Assembly (NCBI RefSeq): GCF_010093595.1
Contig: NW_022985438.1
Span: 1,512,785-1,576,784, forward strand
DNA: 64,000 nt
Source of the DNA: Mytilinidion resinicola
Taxonomy: Eukaryota > Ascomycota > Dothideomycetes > Mytilinidiales > Mytilinidiaceae
Direction of reading: 5' to 3'
The notes beneath the pieces were generated by a model. It was not told the DNA's origin and made no database searches. It worked only from the letters and a program-made list of their open reading frames with translations. The position numbers were made by a program, and so were the translations under genes. Below, one piece after another: positions 9,801-20,253 of the stretch (its first letter is position 1; each line of letters starts with the position of its first letter).

Positions 9801-12573
9801 AGTAATGATGCGAGGATTTAACACCGCTGGGCATGAGTGGAACGAAGTCTTCTCACTGATCTCCAACGACGAGCAAGCTGGATTTGAATGGGTTCAGATG
9901 CTTGGACTTCAGCCGGTTCCCCCTCAAATCACAGAAATTAAGACGGAGCGAAGTTTCATCAGTAAGGCGCGCAGACCGCCAAGCAGCCATGCTTCGTCAT
10001 CTCTCGTCTCTGCCGCCACCGGATCGACTATCCCCATCAAGAGCAGAACCCCCAGTCCCCGCGAAGTTGAAGTACCCTTTGGCGAGCGAGCAAATCCGAC
10101 GTCGAAGAAGTGGGATTACAGTACTCCAGACAGGCCGGGCAGCAGGGCATCTCCAGAGATTTCTCCAGTCACTCCCCCAAGCAGTGAGCATTCGAAAACC
10201 AGAGCGCACACCAAAGCAAGTCCAGTGTCTCCGCCTTCGCCCTTATCCCAACGTCAAGACGCCCAATCGGATCGAGATATACTTCCCTCGTCGAGACCTA
10301 AAACTCGGGAAGGTGAACTTAACCTGGACCGGACACCTAAAAGCTTGAACGATGCGATGATGATGGCCGGAACTGGCTCGCCGGTTGCTCTTAAGCGAAC
10401 TAAGGCGAAGAGGGTGTCTCGTCATGCTACTCAGTCGCCAAGCTCTCCAAAGGAAATGTTCATTGATCATGAACCTGCTGCAGCAGATATCAAACCATTG
10501 AGGAAACCGTCTCGTCGACAGCCAGCGGAGCCACCTTACACCCCCACATCATCTTCGATATCGCAAAATAGCAAAGGCTTCAGCGTCTGGATGCCATCTT
10601 CGGAACCAGAGTATTCGGATGAGTCCGATGAAGAAGATATGCATCCAATCAAGCCTGCTCTGGGACCACCCGTGCGGCCTCAACCGCATCGACGTGCGTC
10701 TTCGGTGCCCTCTTTGGATTTGCCCACTATCCCCAAACTGCGAAAGACTAGCCAACCTAGCACACCAATCATGGAGCTAGAAATGCGTGGAGGGTCCGAT
10801 TCCCCTCCTGTAGAGGCGCCTCAAAAGCGAGTTCCTTCGTCTGCGCCGTCAAAATTGCAAAAGAAAGCCCCAGCTCCCATCAGAGAAGAGGTTCTAGAGC
10901 CAGTAGAAGACAAGCCGCCGCCAACTCCTCCACATCGTTCGCCAAGCCCAGCGACTCCAGTAACATTGAAGGCTTCAAATACACCACAATTCGCGCCAAC
11001 ACTGCCTGGGTTCAAGACTCGACGACGATCATCCTCACCGCTGAAGCACGAGTATGAGCCGTCTACTGCTACGGAGTCGTCCGGGGAAAGTGAAGGAGAG
11101 ATTGTGGACAACGACTCCCTCACATCAGACTCGTCAGAAGATGAGCTCGAAGATGACATTCCGATGCCGATGCTACCAAGGACTGAACAACCTAAATTTC
11201 CCAAAGTTTCTCCACCAGCTTCTATATACAGTCTGCCCAACGGGACAATATCACCGTCGCAATCTGCTTCTAACACACCGTATCGAGCCGTTCCACAAGG
11301 CTCAGGAAAAGCTTCGAAGGCAATTGCGTCCATAACGTGTTGGTCCAATGAAACAGGCAAGTGGGAAAGTCTTTATCCTGATGAATGCAGCATTGTTGTT
11401 ACGCCAGGCAAGATTGAGGCATACGAGCTTACGGCAGCGCACTCCAAACCACTTTTGGCTGATGGAGACGAGATCATCAACTCTAATGGAAAAGGACCAC
11501 TCGTCTGCCAAGAGGTCACGCCGTTAGTGATACTCCGAAAAGGTACTGCTATCGACATAACTGTCAAGTCACTTCCAACCTCCGAATCGCGTCTCAAGTG
11601 CGGAGAACAGATCATGTACAGGAGCCGTAATCCAGAAGAGTGTGATGCACTCTACAACATGATCAACATATCTCGCTGCAACAATCCTACTTGGATAGCT
11701 CTCCAACAAGCCAGAGGTTCCTATGGCCAAGGCTCTACCTGGGCTGCCGCAGTGGACCGCCAAAATGCAGCTCGCTCCACAACTGGCTCTCAGGGCGCTT
11801 GGTGGAACCTTAATGGCACCCTCGGCCGCCGCAGTTCTTACCGCGCCTCCAGCACCCGCGCCGCTTCCATCTCCGCAGTTTCCGATTCCTCCGTTGGCAC
11901 CATGACTTCCGCCTTCTCAGCCCTCAAGCGCTTCAGCGGCAGCAGCCGTCTCTTCAATGTCGCCAAATCTACCATCAGCTCCCGTGACAGCGGCGGCAGC
12001 ACAGGCAGCCTCGACTCTGGCTCCGCGGGCTCGGGCTCTGGCACCAACACGCCAAATCCGGACGGCACGCCTCGAGCTCCCGGCGCCCCTCAGGGCATCA
12101 CGAATACCAAGATTCGCCTTTATGAGCGGGAGTCTCTCAATAGCTGGCGCGATATGGGCTCCGCGCGCCTCACGATCATGCTGCCGGATCCCAACACGCC
12201 GCGCTCGGCGACGCGGCAGGGGCAGGGCAGTCCTGGGCTTAGGCAGCATGGGAGCGAGAAGCGGATTGTGATTGTGGGCAAGGCGATGGGTGAGATGCTG
12301 ATGGACGTTACGCTCAGCGAAAGCTGTTTTGAGCGGGTCGCTAGAACGGGAATTGCGATTAGTGTGTGGGAGGATGTTATGGGGCCGAGTGGGGTGGGGA
12401 CTGTGGGTGCCGTGGGAGGAGTGTCCGGGGCTAGGGCGAGGGTTTATATGGTTCAGGTACGTGCGAAGTTGATTGTTTTGATTATGGGGAAGATGCTAAC
12501 GGGTTTGGTGCAGATGAAAACGGAACGCGAGTGCGCGTATTCGTACTCGCTACTTGGGAAACTGAGGTATTGA
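6826..12573 (+). CDS. Large protein with DH-like (RhoGEF) and PH-like regions
   Basis: Two exons, 6826-12456 and 12514-12573, give 1,896 residues. The 57-nt intron (GTACGT donor, GCTAAC branch, CAG acceptor) is a multiple of three, so an unspliced reading also stays open. The N-terminal 650 residues are basic, Ser/Pro/Arg-rich and probably disordered, opening with a more conserved-looking block (DFGKAIGIHKDADIPSKIKKW). Around residues 668-900, IMNELASDEAKYMRELRTLVDGV looks like the start of a Dbl-homology domain. PH-like segments are suggested near 906-1040, 1496-1625 and, spanning the intron, 1759-1890. A second long disordered linker separates the first two. A role as a Rho GTPase exchange factor or cortical scaffold is inferred. 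Helix-level DH conservation cannot be confirmed by eye. Confidence 0.7.
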   Translation: MPADSPATRRAAANRARQQDAKKPLDFGKAIGIHKDADIPSKIKKWQTEGGGMIPVDDPAAGAVTEDESTEAVDAIATAKGKMKEKEKEKAAESPKPKKAAAAEAASPARSPKKLAHNKLDEDVRIASAPKKLAHNKLDEDVRIASAPKKRVVSDSNWRKNKSPPKDGAAARPDVKLPVGWVRPAVKHVSPTKPKVEARPPPIKITPRIVRTRTAVRRKSRPGSSGNEERPKTSGSDSVIAEKSDSSPASPCAAEKKEAVKLRGGDGRIRSPRVYLSADDEAPVKRRSSRRVDRSPTEEAIHDDTPPEKSPAFDSPLASGSRRRRRSGGHKIEQTLRESEEPTEDPPSTERRRLRKKSYQIDVPDVARPPEPEVAPETPPKVYGNRIEAWLTTTPDPFLDSETKSRRSSKSTVSTSDVSRPKTEVSSFTESSISREESVLEKPDRASSSRRRARTRTITVDTRDMDDRTSSHPSIAPSEITDSAAGGDGTPSPSLKRRGAKRSSQSPTKNRSKSLSSRDPPTVVDTEDEVSVAPSSSVDASTFQLPDLPIRSRPQTLALKRHFPTRGKRLSTIASVETFATEMQAAPPSETEGSEATVQPEPISENIDGSESRDTVDLESLVSLNRRGTSKRKLASHADLISVLSLPRGGSKSIVSARSIRTNRSRLATATIGDIMNELASDEAKYMRELRTLVDGVIPVLLACVLSKSDAAVAAGLFSKSALKSEPNVTRPIVDMGVSLERLKALHRRIPKEEPDALLSWAQSAQRIYSDYVKAWRLGFQDVVVNLAPADEGTSSASGSGKAPEDAVWDEGMPRNEEGYVVNGDGERVDVAFLLKRPLVRLKYLAKTFKGINHVKHSLQAEKMSMAFQELVNDARKRSNEERARLEDEAASNIDPTRARDPRSLAPLAGVKIDSMRCVRARDYFDMHLPHSSGQEVDCRVELLIRDDAPGRGTSGDVLLCEVDESGRSLFFPPIQLGRISARNGDQKGEIIVMMRGFNTAGHEWNEVFSLISNDEQAGFEWVQMLGLQPVPPQITEIKTERSFISKARRPPSSHASSSLVSAATGSTIPIKSRTPSPREVEVPFGERANPTSKKWDYSTPDRPGSRASPEISPVTPPSSEHSKTRAHTKASPVSPPSPLSQRQDAQSDRDILPSSRPKTREGELNLDRTPKSLNDAMMMAGTGSPVALKRTKAKRVSRHATQSPSSPKEMFIDHEPAAADIKPLRKPSRRQPAEPPYTPTSSSISQNSKGFSVWMPSSEPEYSDESDEEDMHPIKPALGPPVRPQPHRRASSVPSLDLPTIPKLRKTSQPSTPIMELEMRGGSDSPPVEAPQKRVPSSAPSKLQKKAPAPIREEVLEPVEDKPPPTPPHRSPSPATPVTLKASNTPQFAPTLPGFKTRRRSSSPLKHEYEPSTATESSGESEGEIVDNDSLTSDSSEDELEDDIPMPMLPRTEQPKFPKVSPPASIYSLPNGTISPSQSASNTPYRAVPQGSGKASKAIASITCWSNETGKWESLYPDECSIVVTPGKIEAYELTAAHSKPLLADGDEIINSNGKGPLVCQEVTPLVILRKGTAIDITVKSLPTSESRLKCGEQIMYRSRNPEECDALYNMINISRCNNPTWIALQQARGSYGQGSTWAAAVDRQNAARSTTGSQGAWWNLNGTLGRRSSYRASSTRAASISAVSDSSVGTMTSAFSALKRFSGSSRLFNVAKSTISSRDSGGSTGSLDSGSAGSGSGTNTPNPDGTPRAPGAPQGITNTKIRLYERESLNSWRDMGSARLTIMLPDPNTPRSATRQGQGSPGLRQHGSEKRIVIVGKAMGEMLMDVTLSESCFERVARTGIAISVWEDVMGPSGVGTVGAVGGVSGARARVYMVQVRAKLIVLIMGKMLTGLVQMKTERECAYSYSLLGKLRY
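7159..7266 (+). repeat. Perfect 54-bp tandem duplication inside the DH/PH-like gene
   Basis: Copies at 7159-7212 and 7213-7266 are identical and encode two copies of the 18-residue unit PKKLAHNKLDEDVRIASA. Perfect identity suggests recent slippage or a copy-number-variable repeat. Confidence 0.9.
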
Positions 12574-13244
12574 AGAGCTTGATCCAGGCCGGCTACCTAC
12601 TTTCAAACACAAAGCTCTATCTAGATATGGGATAGATGGCTGCATACCTCACCAAACCGCCTCGACTAGGGTTGCATTACAACAGCAATACCCACGAACT
12701 CTACCACGGAACGATTTTACCGACTTAGCGCCTTTTCCTGTATATCACCACTGCAAATTTCCGGCTTCCGTCAGTCAGGCGATATGTTCCCTTCTATTAT
12801 GCATACCATATGGGCTCCCCCCCTACTTCAGCGTCGGCGCTTCTTATACGGGCCTGTTTCTTGATTTCTTTTATCTGCTTCACCGGTTTCTCGCTCGGCT
12901 TTTCACGGATGTGGCATCTTCCGCTACGGATTTCGTTGCTTGTTATTAGAATAGGGAATGTATGATTGGGACGGCTGGAGTTGGTCACTTTGCTGGCCTA
13001 CGGTATATGTATGGCGCTTTTAAGGGGGTGTAACGGGTGTATGATTGGCGATGATTGGCGTCTGCGTTTTTTAGCGAGCGTCGGGGAGGGACGGGAGATG
13101 CGAAGGGAGGGCTAAGGGGGAGGTTGAAGTCAGACATGGAGATAATATCATAATGATGCTGTTCAAATCAGGCACTGTGTTGTTAAGCGGTTTGTGAGGT
13201 TGCTGCGATCGTCTTCTCGTACTCTTCGTCTGGCCTGTGCAAGG

Positions 13245-13297
13245 CACGTGCCGCACGTGACATCCTTAGTAATCACTTTTCTCCAACATGTATAAAA
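13245..13297 (+). promoter_or_regulatory. Double E-box plus TATA module A
   Basis: CACGTG occurs at 13245-13250 and 13254-13259, and TATAAAA at 13291-13297, 31 bp downstream of the second E-box. CACGTG is the classic site for bHLH factors (Cbf1/Pho4/SREBP class). Downstream there is only a 36-codon ORF from ATG 13365 and a 63-codon ORF from ATG 13483, neither convincing, so a noncoding or very short-ORF transcript is possible. Confidence 0.4.
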
Positions 13298-14395
13298 CCT
13301 TCCCGGCACCCCTCTCTTCTCCAGCTTCTCAGACAGGATCGGCAAGGATTTGAATCAAAAATACGATGAACACAAAAACTATGGTAGTCGCGTCCGGAGT
13401 GCAAAAACGGAAGACTGTTCCTGTGTATGGAGTGGTGTGCGGTGGTTGGTGGTGGAATTGCAAACCACAGATCTAAAGGGCCATGTGGAACTCGGTGTTC
13501 AAAAAGATATCGACAAGCCAATGGATGGGCAATCGAACTTTCAGTGGGAACGAAGGCTATGGAAGAGTTCGAAACAAAAGCACAGTAGGATGTCATGGAG
13601 GGGAAGAAGGGGAGGGGGTTTTGGAACTTTTTTTGCTGGATTATGACACATCACCCACAGCAAATCAATGCTAGTTAGTAGCAAACAGGGCGCTTTTCAT
13701 GCACATAATGTTGCGCTCTGTCAATGTTCAGATGCTACGGCCTGCAAACCAACACTTTTTCAGAGGGGGGATAGGTGATGGGGGAGTCAAAATGCCGCCG
13801 CTCGGGTCTCCGTGGAGGGGACGGTGGTTGGAATCAAGAACCTAGACCTCCTGGGACTCATGGAGAGGGAGAGGGGAGGGGCTTCAAACATAAGAGGAAG
13901 AGCGAATGATGTGGAGAGGCGGAGGCTGTTGGTGTGGTGATGGTGGTGAGTATTGCGAGAGCATTGTGAGGCGGATGCTGGGGTCTAGTTAAAACTGCGA
14001 GGCATTCGGTGGAGGGGTTGGGGGATGGGACGTGATGGTGTGCAGCAATCTTGTTAAAAATGGTGGAGGACTGCGACATGGTCCGTCAGTGTACACAATG
14101 GTTGATCGCACACACACGACTCCGACGACTCCATTGAACCATTCAAATTGTGCTTTTGATATCCACAGCACGGCCATCAGATGCCGCACTCCTGGGATGT
14201 GATCTAGCCATCACCGCCCGCTCTTCCATGCTGTGAACCTTCCCCGAACCCTTCTTTGAAGGAGAGAAGCCTGTGTGAGTTGACTCTTCTGTACCTCCGA
14301 CCAAAGATACGCACGGGTCGTGCACGTGGAGAGTCAGGCCACCTTCTGTCAGAGGTCCCAAGGTCTGAGCAAACAAAGACAGCAAAGACGTAGTG

Positions 14396-14431
14396 CACGT
14401 GACTCAGCACCATTTGGTCAAGGGGTATAAG
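14396..14431 (+). promoter_or_regulatory. E-box plus TATA module B
   Basis: CACGTG at 14396-14401 runs into GACTCA, and TATAAG follows at 14426-14431, 24 bp downstream. Another CACGTG lies at 14323-14328. A 65-codon ORF starts at ATG 14466 (ends 14663); it is basic towards the C-terminus and unrecognised, and I do not claim it as a gene. Confidence 0.35.
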
Positions 14432-15113
14432 ATCTCCTATGTTGAGTCTCTAGGTTCCGTTCTTCATGGGAAGGGAGTCGGAAACTGTGTATCTGGTTTC
14501 CTCCATCAAAGTGACGCGGCAGAGACGCAATGGAGGGTGGCATGATGGAGTCAGCTTAGGCACAGTGGCAGAGTTCGAAGACTTGGACTGGCAGCATGGG
14601 AGTCAAAACAACCGTTCCAAACAACGCATGAGACGGCGCTCACAAAGAAGATTGGAGATGTAGAGTGCCTACGAGAGATCATGAAGAAGGCCTTTGCCAT
14701 GTGGAAGCATACCTGAGCCTCAGCTCTAGCTCTCACCAAGATTTAATGGGGCAAAGGGTTGACGTTTGCTCCATATTGAAGAAGATGGTGCTCAGCACCA
14801 TGATATAGTTGCAGATCTTCCTCAATCCCCATCTTTCCCTTCCTCTCTTCGTGGCCTGTGCGCCAGTATGCTGTAACACCACTCAAACCAACCCCTCCAT
14901 GCGGGGCGGGGCGGTCGGATTTGACACAACTCCCGCAGATCCACTCCATGGCGGCTGACTTTGAAGATTTCCGAGCACACCAACTCATCAGCGAGACGCC
15001 TTGAGGATTTTGCAGAGCCTTATTCCATGCCTCGCGAGGATGTCGATCACCCAAGCCCACACCAGCCCCCCTCACCCATGAAGGAACAAAGTTTGAGCAG
15101 ACCTACGTCTGGA

Positions 15114-15154
15114 TTTTATATGGGTAGGAAGATGAGGATTAGTCACCGCACGTG
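15114..15154 (-). promoter_or_regulatory. E-box plus TATA module C (reverse strand)
   Basis: On the minus strand CACGTG (15149-15154) precedes TATAAAA (15114-15120) by 28 bp. Further CACGTG sites lie at 15197-15202 and 15498-15503. No convincing ORF follows on the minus strand. Confidence 0.35.
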
Positions 15155-18100
15155 ATATGTCGCGCTGCTTGATGAATGACAGGATTGAGTGTAGAGCACG
15201 TGAGTTGATGAAAGGAGTGGTGAGGCGGAGTACTGATATGCAGGTATGCTCGCGAGCATTTCTTTTGCAAAGGCTCTGGAAAAGCGAGGGGCTAGACTGA
15301 GGATATGGAGAGAGGATTAGATTGCAGTATTTGGACATTGAAGACCACTTAAGATGATAATGTTGCAAGCGAGGAGTATTCTAGGAGATGGATAATCGGA
15401 GAAATTGCATAGAGTAGAGTTGACATCACGACTAGTCTATGGCCTAGGAAAGATGAAATAAAAGGTATTCGCATTCTGTCCACCTTCGTTACCCAAGCAC
15501 GTGGCCTCGTCTGTTGGATTTCAGACGTCCCCATCCACAAAGGCCATAATATCCCTAGTTTGTACGACGTATACCACCACACGTATCACCACATATGCTA
15601 GGCTCGTTCCCTCCTGTAAGACATCTGATTCAGACATGTCTGAATGCTGTACTACCCCCAGTGGCGTGAGGCTCTACTGATCTCAATATACGATGCTATG
15701 ATCATGAGCATCAATGGAGTAAGAGAACTTGGCGAAATGAGAAATAAATGGTGTAAGGTCGCGATTTGATATATGGGATTACCGTGTTTGGACGCCGTGG
15801 TACCAATATTCTACGCAAGGAAATCTTACCAATAAATCTACAAACCTTGGAGAATACGTCGTCCTCTCTCGCCATCTTTCTCGGGTCTGCCTCCCCTGCA
15901 TCCTCATTCGTGTTCCTAAAGCCCTTCGCCAAAATGATAATCTTCTAACTAGCACCCCTGCCCCCATTGTCACAGACCCCTTTCGCACCACTCTCAGGGT
16001 TTCATGACTGTACAGACCCAGCGGGTCGGGGCAGGTGTGTCCAGGTCTCTGAGACAAATACCCGCTGGGCAGGTCGGCCAGGGATACGTGACAGCTGTCA
16101 GCTGCAGCATGCCTATGTTGACAGCGGCAGGCAGGGTGGTAGCGTAGGGGTACTCGTACGACAGGCCAGAAGAATAGCCATTCATTGCAGTATTGTGGTT
16201 GTGGTTGTGAGATGGTCGGATAAGAGGTGACGTAAGGCGACACGGAAGGAGATGATAGGAGAATACCAACCTACAAGCTGCAAATGGTGAACCTGGTGAT
16301 GAAGAACCCGCGAATCTGGGCGAACCATCACGATCAATCCTACCAGACACAGCACTCGCCCGTCACTCGCTCCCATCGCCGATCCCCCTACCCTCTCAAT
16401 CATGCCCTTGCTCCCCCTCGTTCCAGACCAGCCCGACGACCAGGCACCACGCAATCTAGCTGCGGAACCGACCTCCCGGATCCGACGCGGGCGCTTACAG
16501 CCAGATCCTCCCTCCCTCAGCCCGATTTTGCTTTTTTGCGCCTTCGATCCTGCGCGTGCCCGCCTCGCTCTTTGAGATAAGTCCCAGAGCGGGCTGGTGT
16601 GGCTGAATGGTGTATTGGCTAGTGGGGGCCCAAAAAGCAACTTCCATGGTGGAGGCGATGGCTCGCGTCAACGAGTTGGTTGGCTGACGAGATCTGGAAC
16701 TGTAATTTGTATGGAGCTTGGTACATTTTGGTGAGTAGCGGGGTTGCGGAGCTGGTAGAGAATGTAGGAAAGTGTCTAGATAGAGCAATTAGGATGGTAG
16801 ACGCAATTGAAGTGTCGTAACAGCTCTAGAGTGTTGGAATACGCAGCTGGCCACACAGGCCTCCACGAAATAAACAAGATATCGCTCCGTGCCGGCGGGT
16901 GGGGCGGTCGTCTCCCTGGTCTGGGAATCCCTCGGGGAAAAGAAAAAAAAGGCATCGTATTGGCACCACAGTGTCCAATGCGTGATTGGCCCTCCTTTCA
17001 ATGCTTGCACCTCTCCCATCCCCATCCTCCCTTCGGGCGTGAGCGTACCTCGGGCACAGCGACAGCGACCTTCCGCCCGTCGCCTTGCCCTGTCCCTTCC
17101 ATTCTTCCATCAATCAGCACCAGCAGGCTCGGTTGACAAGCAGGAAACTGCAATACGACCTCAACCCTCCTCCGCATCCGCATCTGCAGGTGCGGAATCA
17201 GGGAAGCCGGTCATACAACACCTATTCGGTCCGTCCGCCTTGCCGCCGATCCCACCCCTCCCCACCACAGCCCCATCCAATAACGCGGTGGGCTATTGGC
17301 AAGGAGCGATCCTGGGCGCCGGGTTCAGCTGCGAGTGAGGCTTTCCGGCCCTCTGCCCATCCTCAGCTTGCTGCGCGACTCGCATAGTCCCAATGCAGGA
17401 AGGCAGATGTGACGAGATGGCGGCGATCCGCGGCCCGGGGCTGTGGGATTGGGAATGTTTCTTTTTTCTGCTCGTTGACGCATGCAATGCAGCCTTTGCG
17501 CCGGGGCTTGCCGTCGCCCTCGCCGCAGCGTCATCGGAAGCACTGCAGACGGAGAGGGCCATGGGAGGTCCGTCGTGCCACTTCGGCGACGTGGCTGGGG
17601 CTGGCATGCCATGTCAGTTGGTGCCGAGCGTGGTGAGGTTGGGTGACAGCGGTCCTGTGCGGATGGGATGCAGGTGGTGATGCTGGGCGGACCGGGGGGA
17701 GCCCTGAGGCGAAAGGGGAATGGTGAAGCTTGAGGTCGGTAGCCAGGGGGAGGGCGCTCATTGGCTGCACCGCGACCTCAGAAACACTGCACCCTGCCTC
17801 GCGCACCGCCAGCACAAGGCGCTGTCGCAGTGCAAACTGCGCCGGAGTAACTGCCGAAGCGCATCGAGGGACTGCTCGCGATGCTACCCTCCTCCGCTGG
17901 GCCTCGGATTGGGCAGCTTGGGCGCCAACAGCCGCTTCACTGCTCGGTGGCCCAGGTACTGACACCTCAGCCTCACCGTGCGCGATCCGCGCTGCAGCAG
18001 TTGAAAGGTGTATCGAACATCTCGCGCGATTCAAGCGGACTCTATTGACTGATTGCGATTGCAGCCCGACCTGTCGGCTCGAGCCAGCCCTCCGAACGTC

Positions 18101-18968
18101 AGCTGGCAGCTCTGGGCCTCTGATAATGCCACTCCTGGACCCAGCCCCTAAGCTCCCCCGCATACATCCATGCACGCTCCACGACGCCACGCTCCAAGAC
18201 CGAATATGCAGTCCGCCATTACAGTCTCCCCGAGCCTTCAGAAGGTGAGCCGGCCACCGTTCGAGGCGCGTAGGGGCGACCGAAGAGAGCCTCGACGGGC
18301 CCGATTTCCTTTTCTCCGCCTATAAGCCTAGCAAAACAAGAAAATACACGTCGCGTGCATACAACACAAGCCAGCCCAAGAAAAAGCAAAAGGCATGAAA
18401 ACAAGCGAAAGAATCCCTGGGAAAATGCTAAACCCAATGGTGCCTGATCCCAATGCTTTGTTTGGTGCCTTATTCCCGACGCCAAGATGCTCCCTGATTT
18501 TACACGGCGCCCCGAATACATGAAAAGCAGTTTACAGTGTAGCACGCGCCGCCATGCCCCCCAGCTCTTTTTCTAAATCCGTCCCGCCGTCCGACAAAAG
18601 GAAAGAAAGGGCAAAGAAATCACACGCTCCTGAGAAGCCGGCCGGGAGAATGGATTGACGCGGATGCCAAGCAAGGAAATGTCTCGGAATGTCGAAATGT
18701 CGATGCTATTGAATCCCGTCGCCCCGCGCCACGCCTGCCCCTTTCCCAGCCGTGAAGTTGCCCATCCAAGATGCCATGTCGGAGCCGGAAGATGTCCCGA
18801 GCATCGAAGAGAAAAAACAAAGGAGATCATGAGTGCTGAGTAGAGATACATGCCGGTCGTGAATCTGTATTTCCAAGGGGTCGGAACAGGATTATTAGAG
18901 AACTAGCTGGGTATAGTGCGTAGAGAGCAATGAATGGAAGATGCGTCCGTGAAGAACGCAAGCGGGTA

Positions 18969-20253
18969 TTATCGTCTCCGCGCTGAGGCAGAGAGAGTGC
19001 GCTGTGTCGGTCCGGCTGAGCCGGACATGTTTTCTAGCATATCGAGACATGTTGTGAGCACTGGGATGCTTTAGTCTAATGCGATATTAGAGACATGGGC
19101 CGTGGACTTACTGTTTATGATCTCTTCCTCCCACACGCCCATCTGGTAATCCACCAGCCCGTGCTTCTCCATGTTGTCGCAGAGGTGCACCAGCTGCTTG
19201 CCCATCTCCTCGAGACTGTCGTACTCGATGATGCTCTGCGGTGGCTGCGGGCGCTGGCCCGTCTCCAGCATGTTCTTCTGCTGCTGCAGCGTCGTCAGCC
19301 AGCAAGTGTTGAACTCGTCCCAGAGCTTCAGGCGCTCTGCGTGCATGGCCTCATCATCGCGAACTAGACCTAGAGTCAATATTCTCAGCTACACACTCTC
19401 CCTGGAGCAGCGGGGGAAGGGGATGTAACTCACCAAGCGCCTCCGCATTTCCCAGCAGCCAATTCGAGATGTTCATCAGCAGCGTCGCCGCCTCCCCCAG
19501 CCGGCCGTCTCGTACATGCTGGAAGGTGCGCTTCAGCTCCGTCTGGTACTGGTTGTAAGCCGTGTCGAACTCGGAGCCTTGAATGCTGCCGCCAGCCTGC
19601 GCATACCCAAAGGAAGCACTGCTGGCGCCCTGGCTGGGGTCCGTCATGCCGGCGGCGTAGGAGGGCTGTTGCAGTTGCTGCTCGCGCGGGCTCTGTTGTG
19701 TTGTATAGCCCATCTGCGCGTAGGACGTGACGTTGTGGGCGAGTCCTGGCGCGCTAGTCGGCCCGCCTGCACCAGCGCTTTGCGTGCCGGCCGCCGCGTC
19801 GCCTGCGACGTTGTAGTATTGTTGTGGCACCCCGAACTGGGACGACAGCACCTCGATCGCCGCGCTCTGGTGTCGCGGCTGGCCTGCATACGGTGCTATA
19901 GAGGCATCGTACGGGGAGGCGGGAGTTGCAGCGCCTGCCGCCCCAGGGTTGTACATCAGGCCCTGTCCGTACTGCGGGTACTGCCCCGAGGGTCGCGTGT
20001 GCTGCTGCTGCTGCTCGGACGACGGGTAGTCGCCTGTATATGCGGACTGGATGCCCACGAACTGCGCGCTGCTGTCGCCGTAGGTGGGATAGGCGTAGGC
20101 AGAGCGGGCGTTGCCTGACGCGGGCGCCGACGTGGGCGACTGTCCCGTAAGGGAACCCGTCCTGCTCGTGTGCGCTGCTGGATTGTAGAGCCCTTGCTGG
20201 CCCGCGTAGCCGGGTGCCGTGTTCTGCCTTTGCCGCCGGTCATTGTTTTCCAT
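18969..20253 (-). CDS. Gln/Pro/Ala-rich conserved fungal protein
   Basis: Three exons on the minus strand (20253-19434, 19369-19112, 19060-18969), introns of 64 and 51 nt, 389 residues. The first 250 residues are low complexity, rich in Gln, Tyr, Pro, Ala and Gly, with an embedded segment AIEVLSSQFGVPQQYYN. The last 125 residues look like a folded, helical domain: TELKRTFQHVRDGRLGEAA, then LLMNISNWLLGNAEALGL, then KLWDEFNTCWLTTLQQQKNM. The third exon was chosen because splicing at GTAAGT extends the helix (EEEIINMLTTCLDMLENM), whereas reading through ends after a short non-helical tail. The composition suggests a transcriptional or RNA-associated regulator, but I do not recognise a named family. 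It is isolated: about 6.4 kb of gene-free DNA downstream and 4.1 kb upstream. Confidence 0.75.

Larger units (their letters stand above)
12574..18968. other. 6.4-kb gene-poor region between convergent genes
   Basis: I find no ORF here with recognisable domains or a convincing exon structure. ORFs of 60-219 codons occur on both strands, overlap one another and look like chance products, especially in the GC-rich part from about 16.3 to 18.3 kb. The left part (13.2-15.5 kb) contains seven CACGTG sites and TATA boxes, annotated separately. Because the flanking genes converge, these promoter-like elements must serve unannotated transcripts or be inactive. Confidence 0.5.

Noticed and set aside
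15994..16350. 118-codon minus-strand ORF with a few Cys residues, considered as a small secreted protein
   Set aside because: No signal peptide at the start, irregular Cys spacing and overlap with other ORFs.
17531..18190. 219-codon ORF on the minus strand
   Set aside because: Overlaps a 172-codon ORF on the other strand in stop-poor sequence; composition looks random and no motif is present.
19516..20118. 200-codon ORF opposite the Gln-rich gene
   Set aside because: Antisense reading of Gln/Ala-rich codons; no independent start, motif or splice support.
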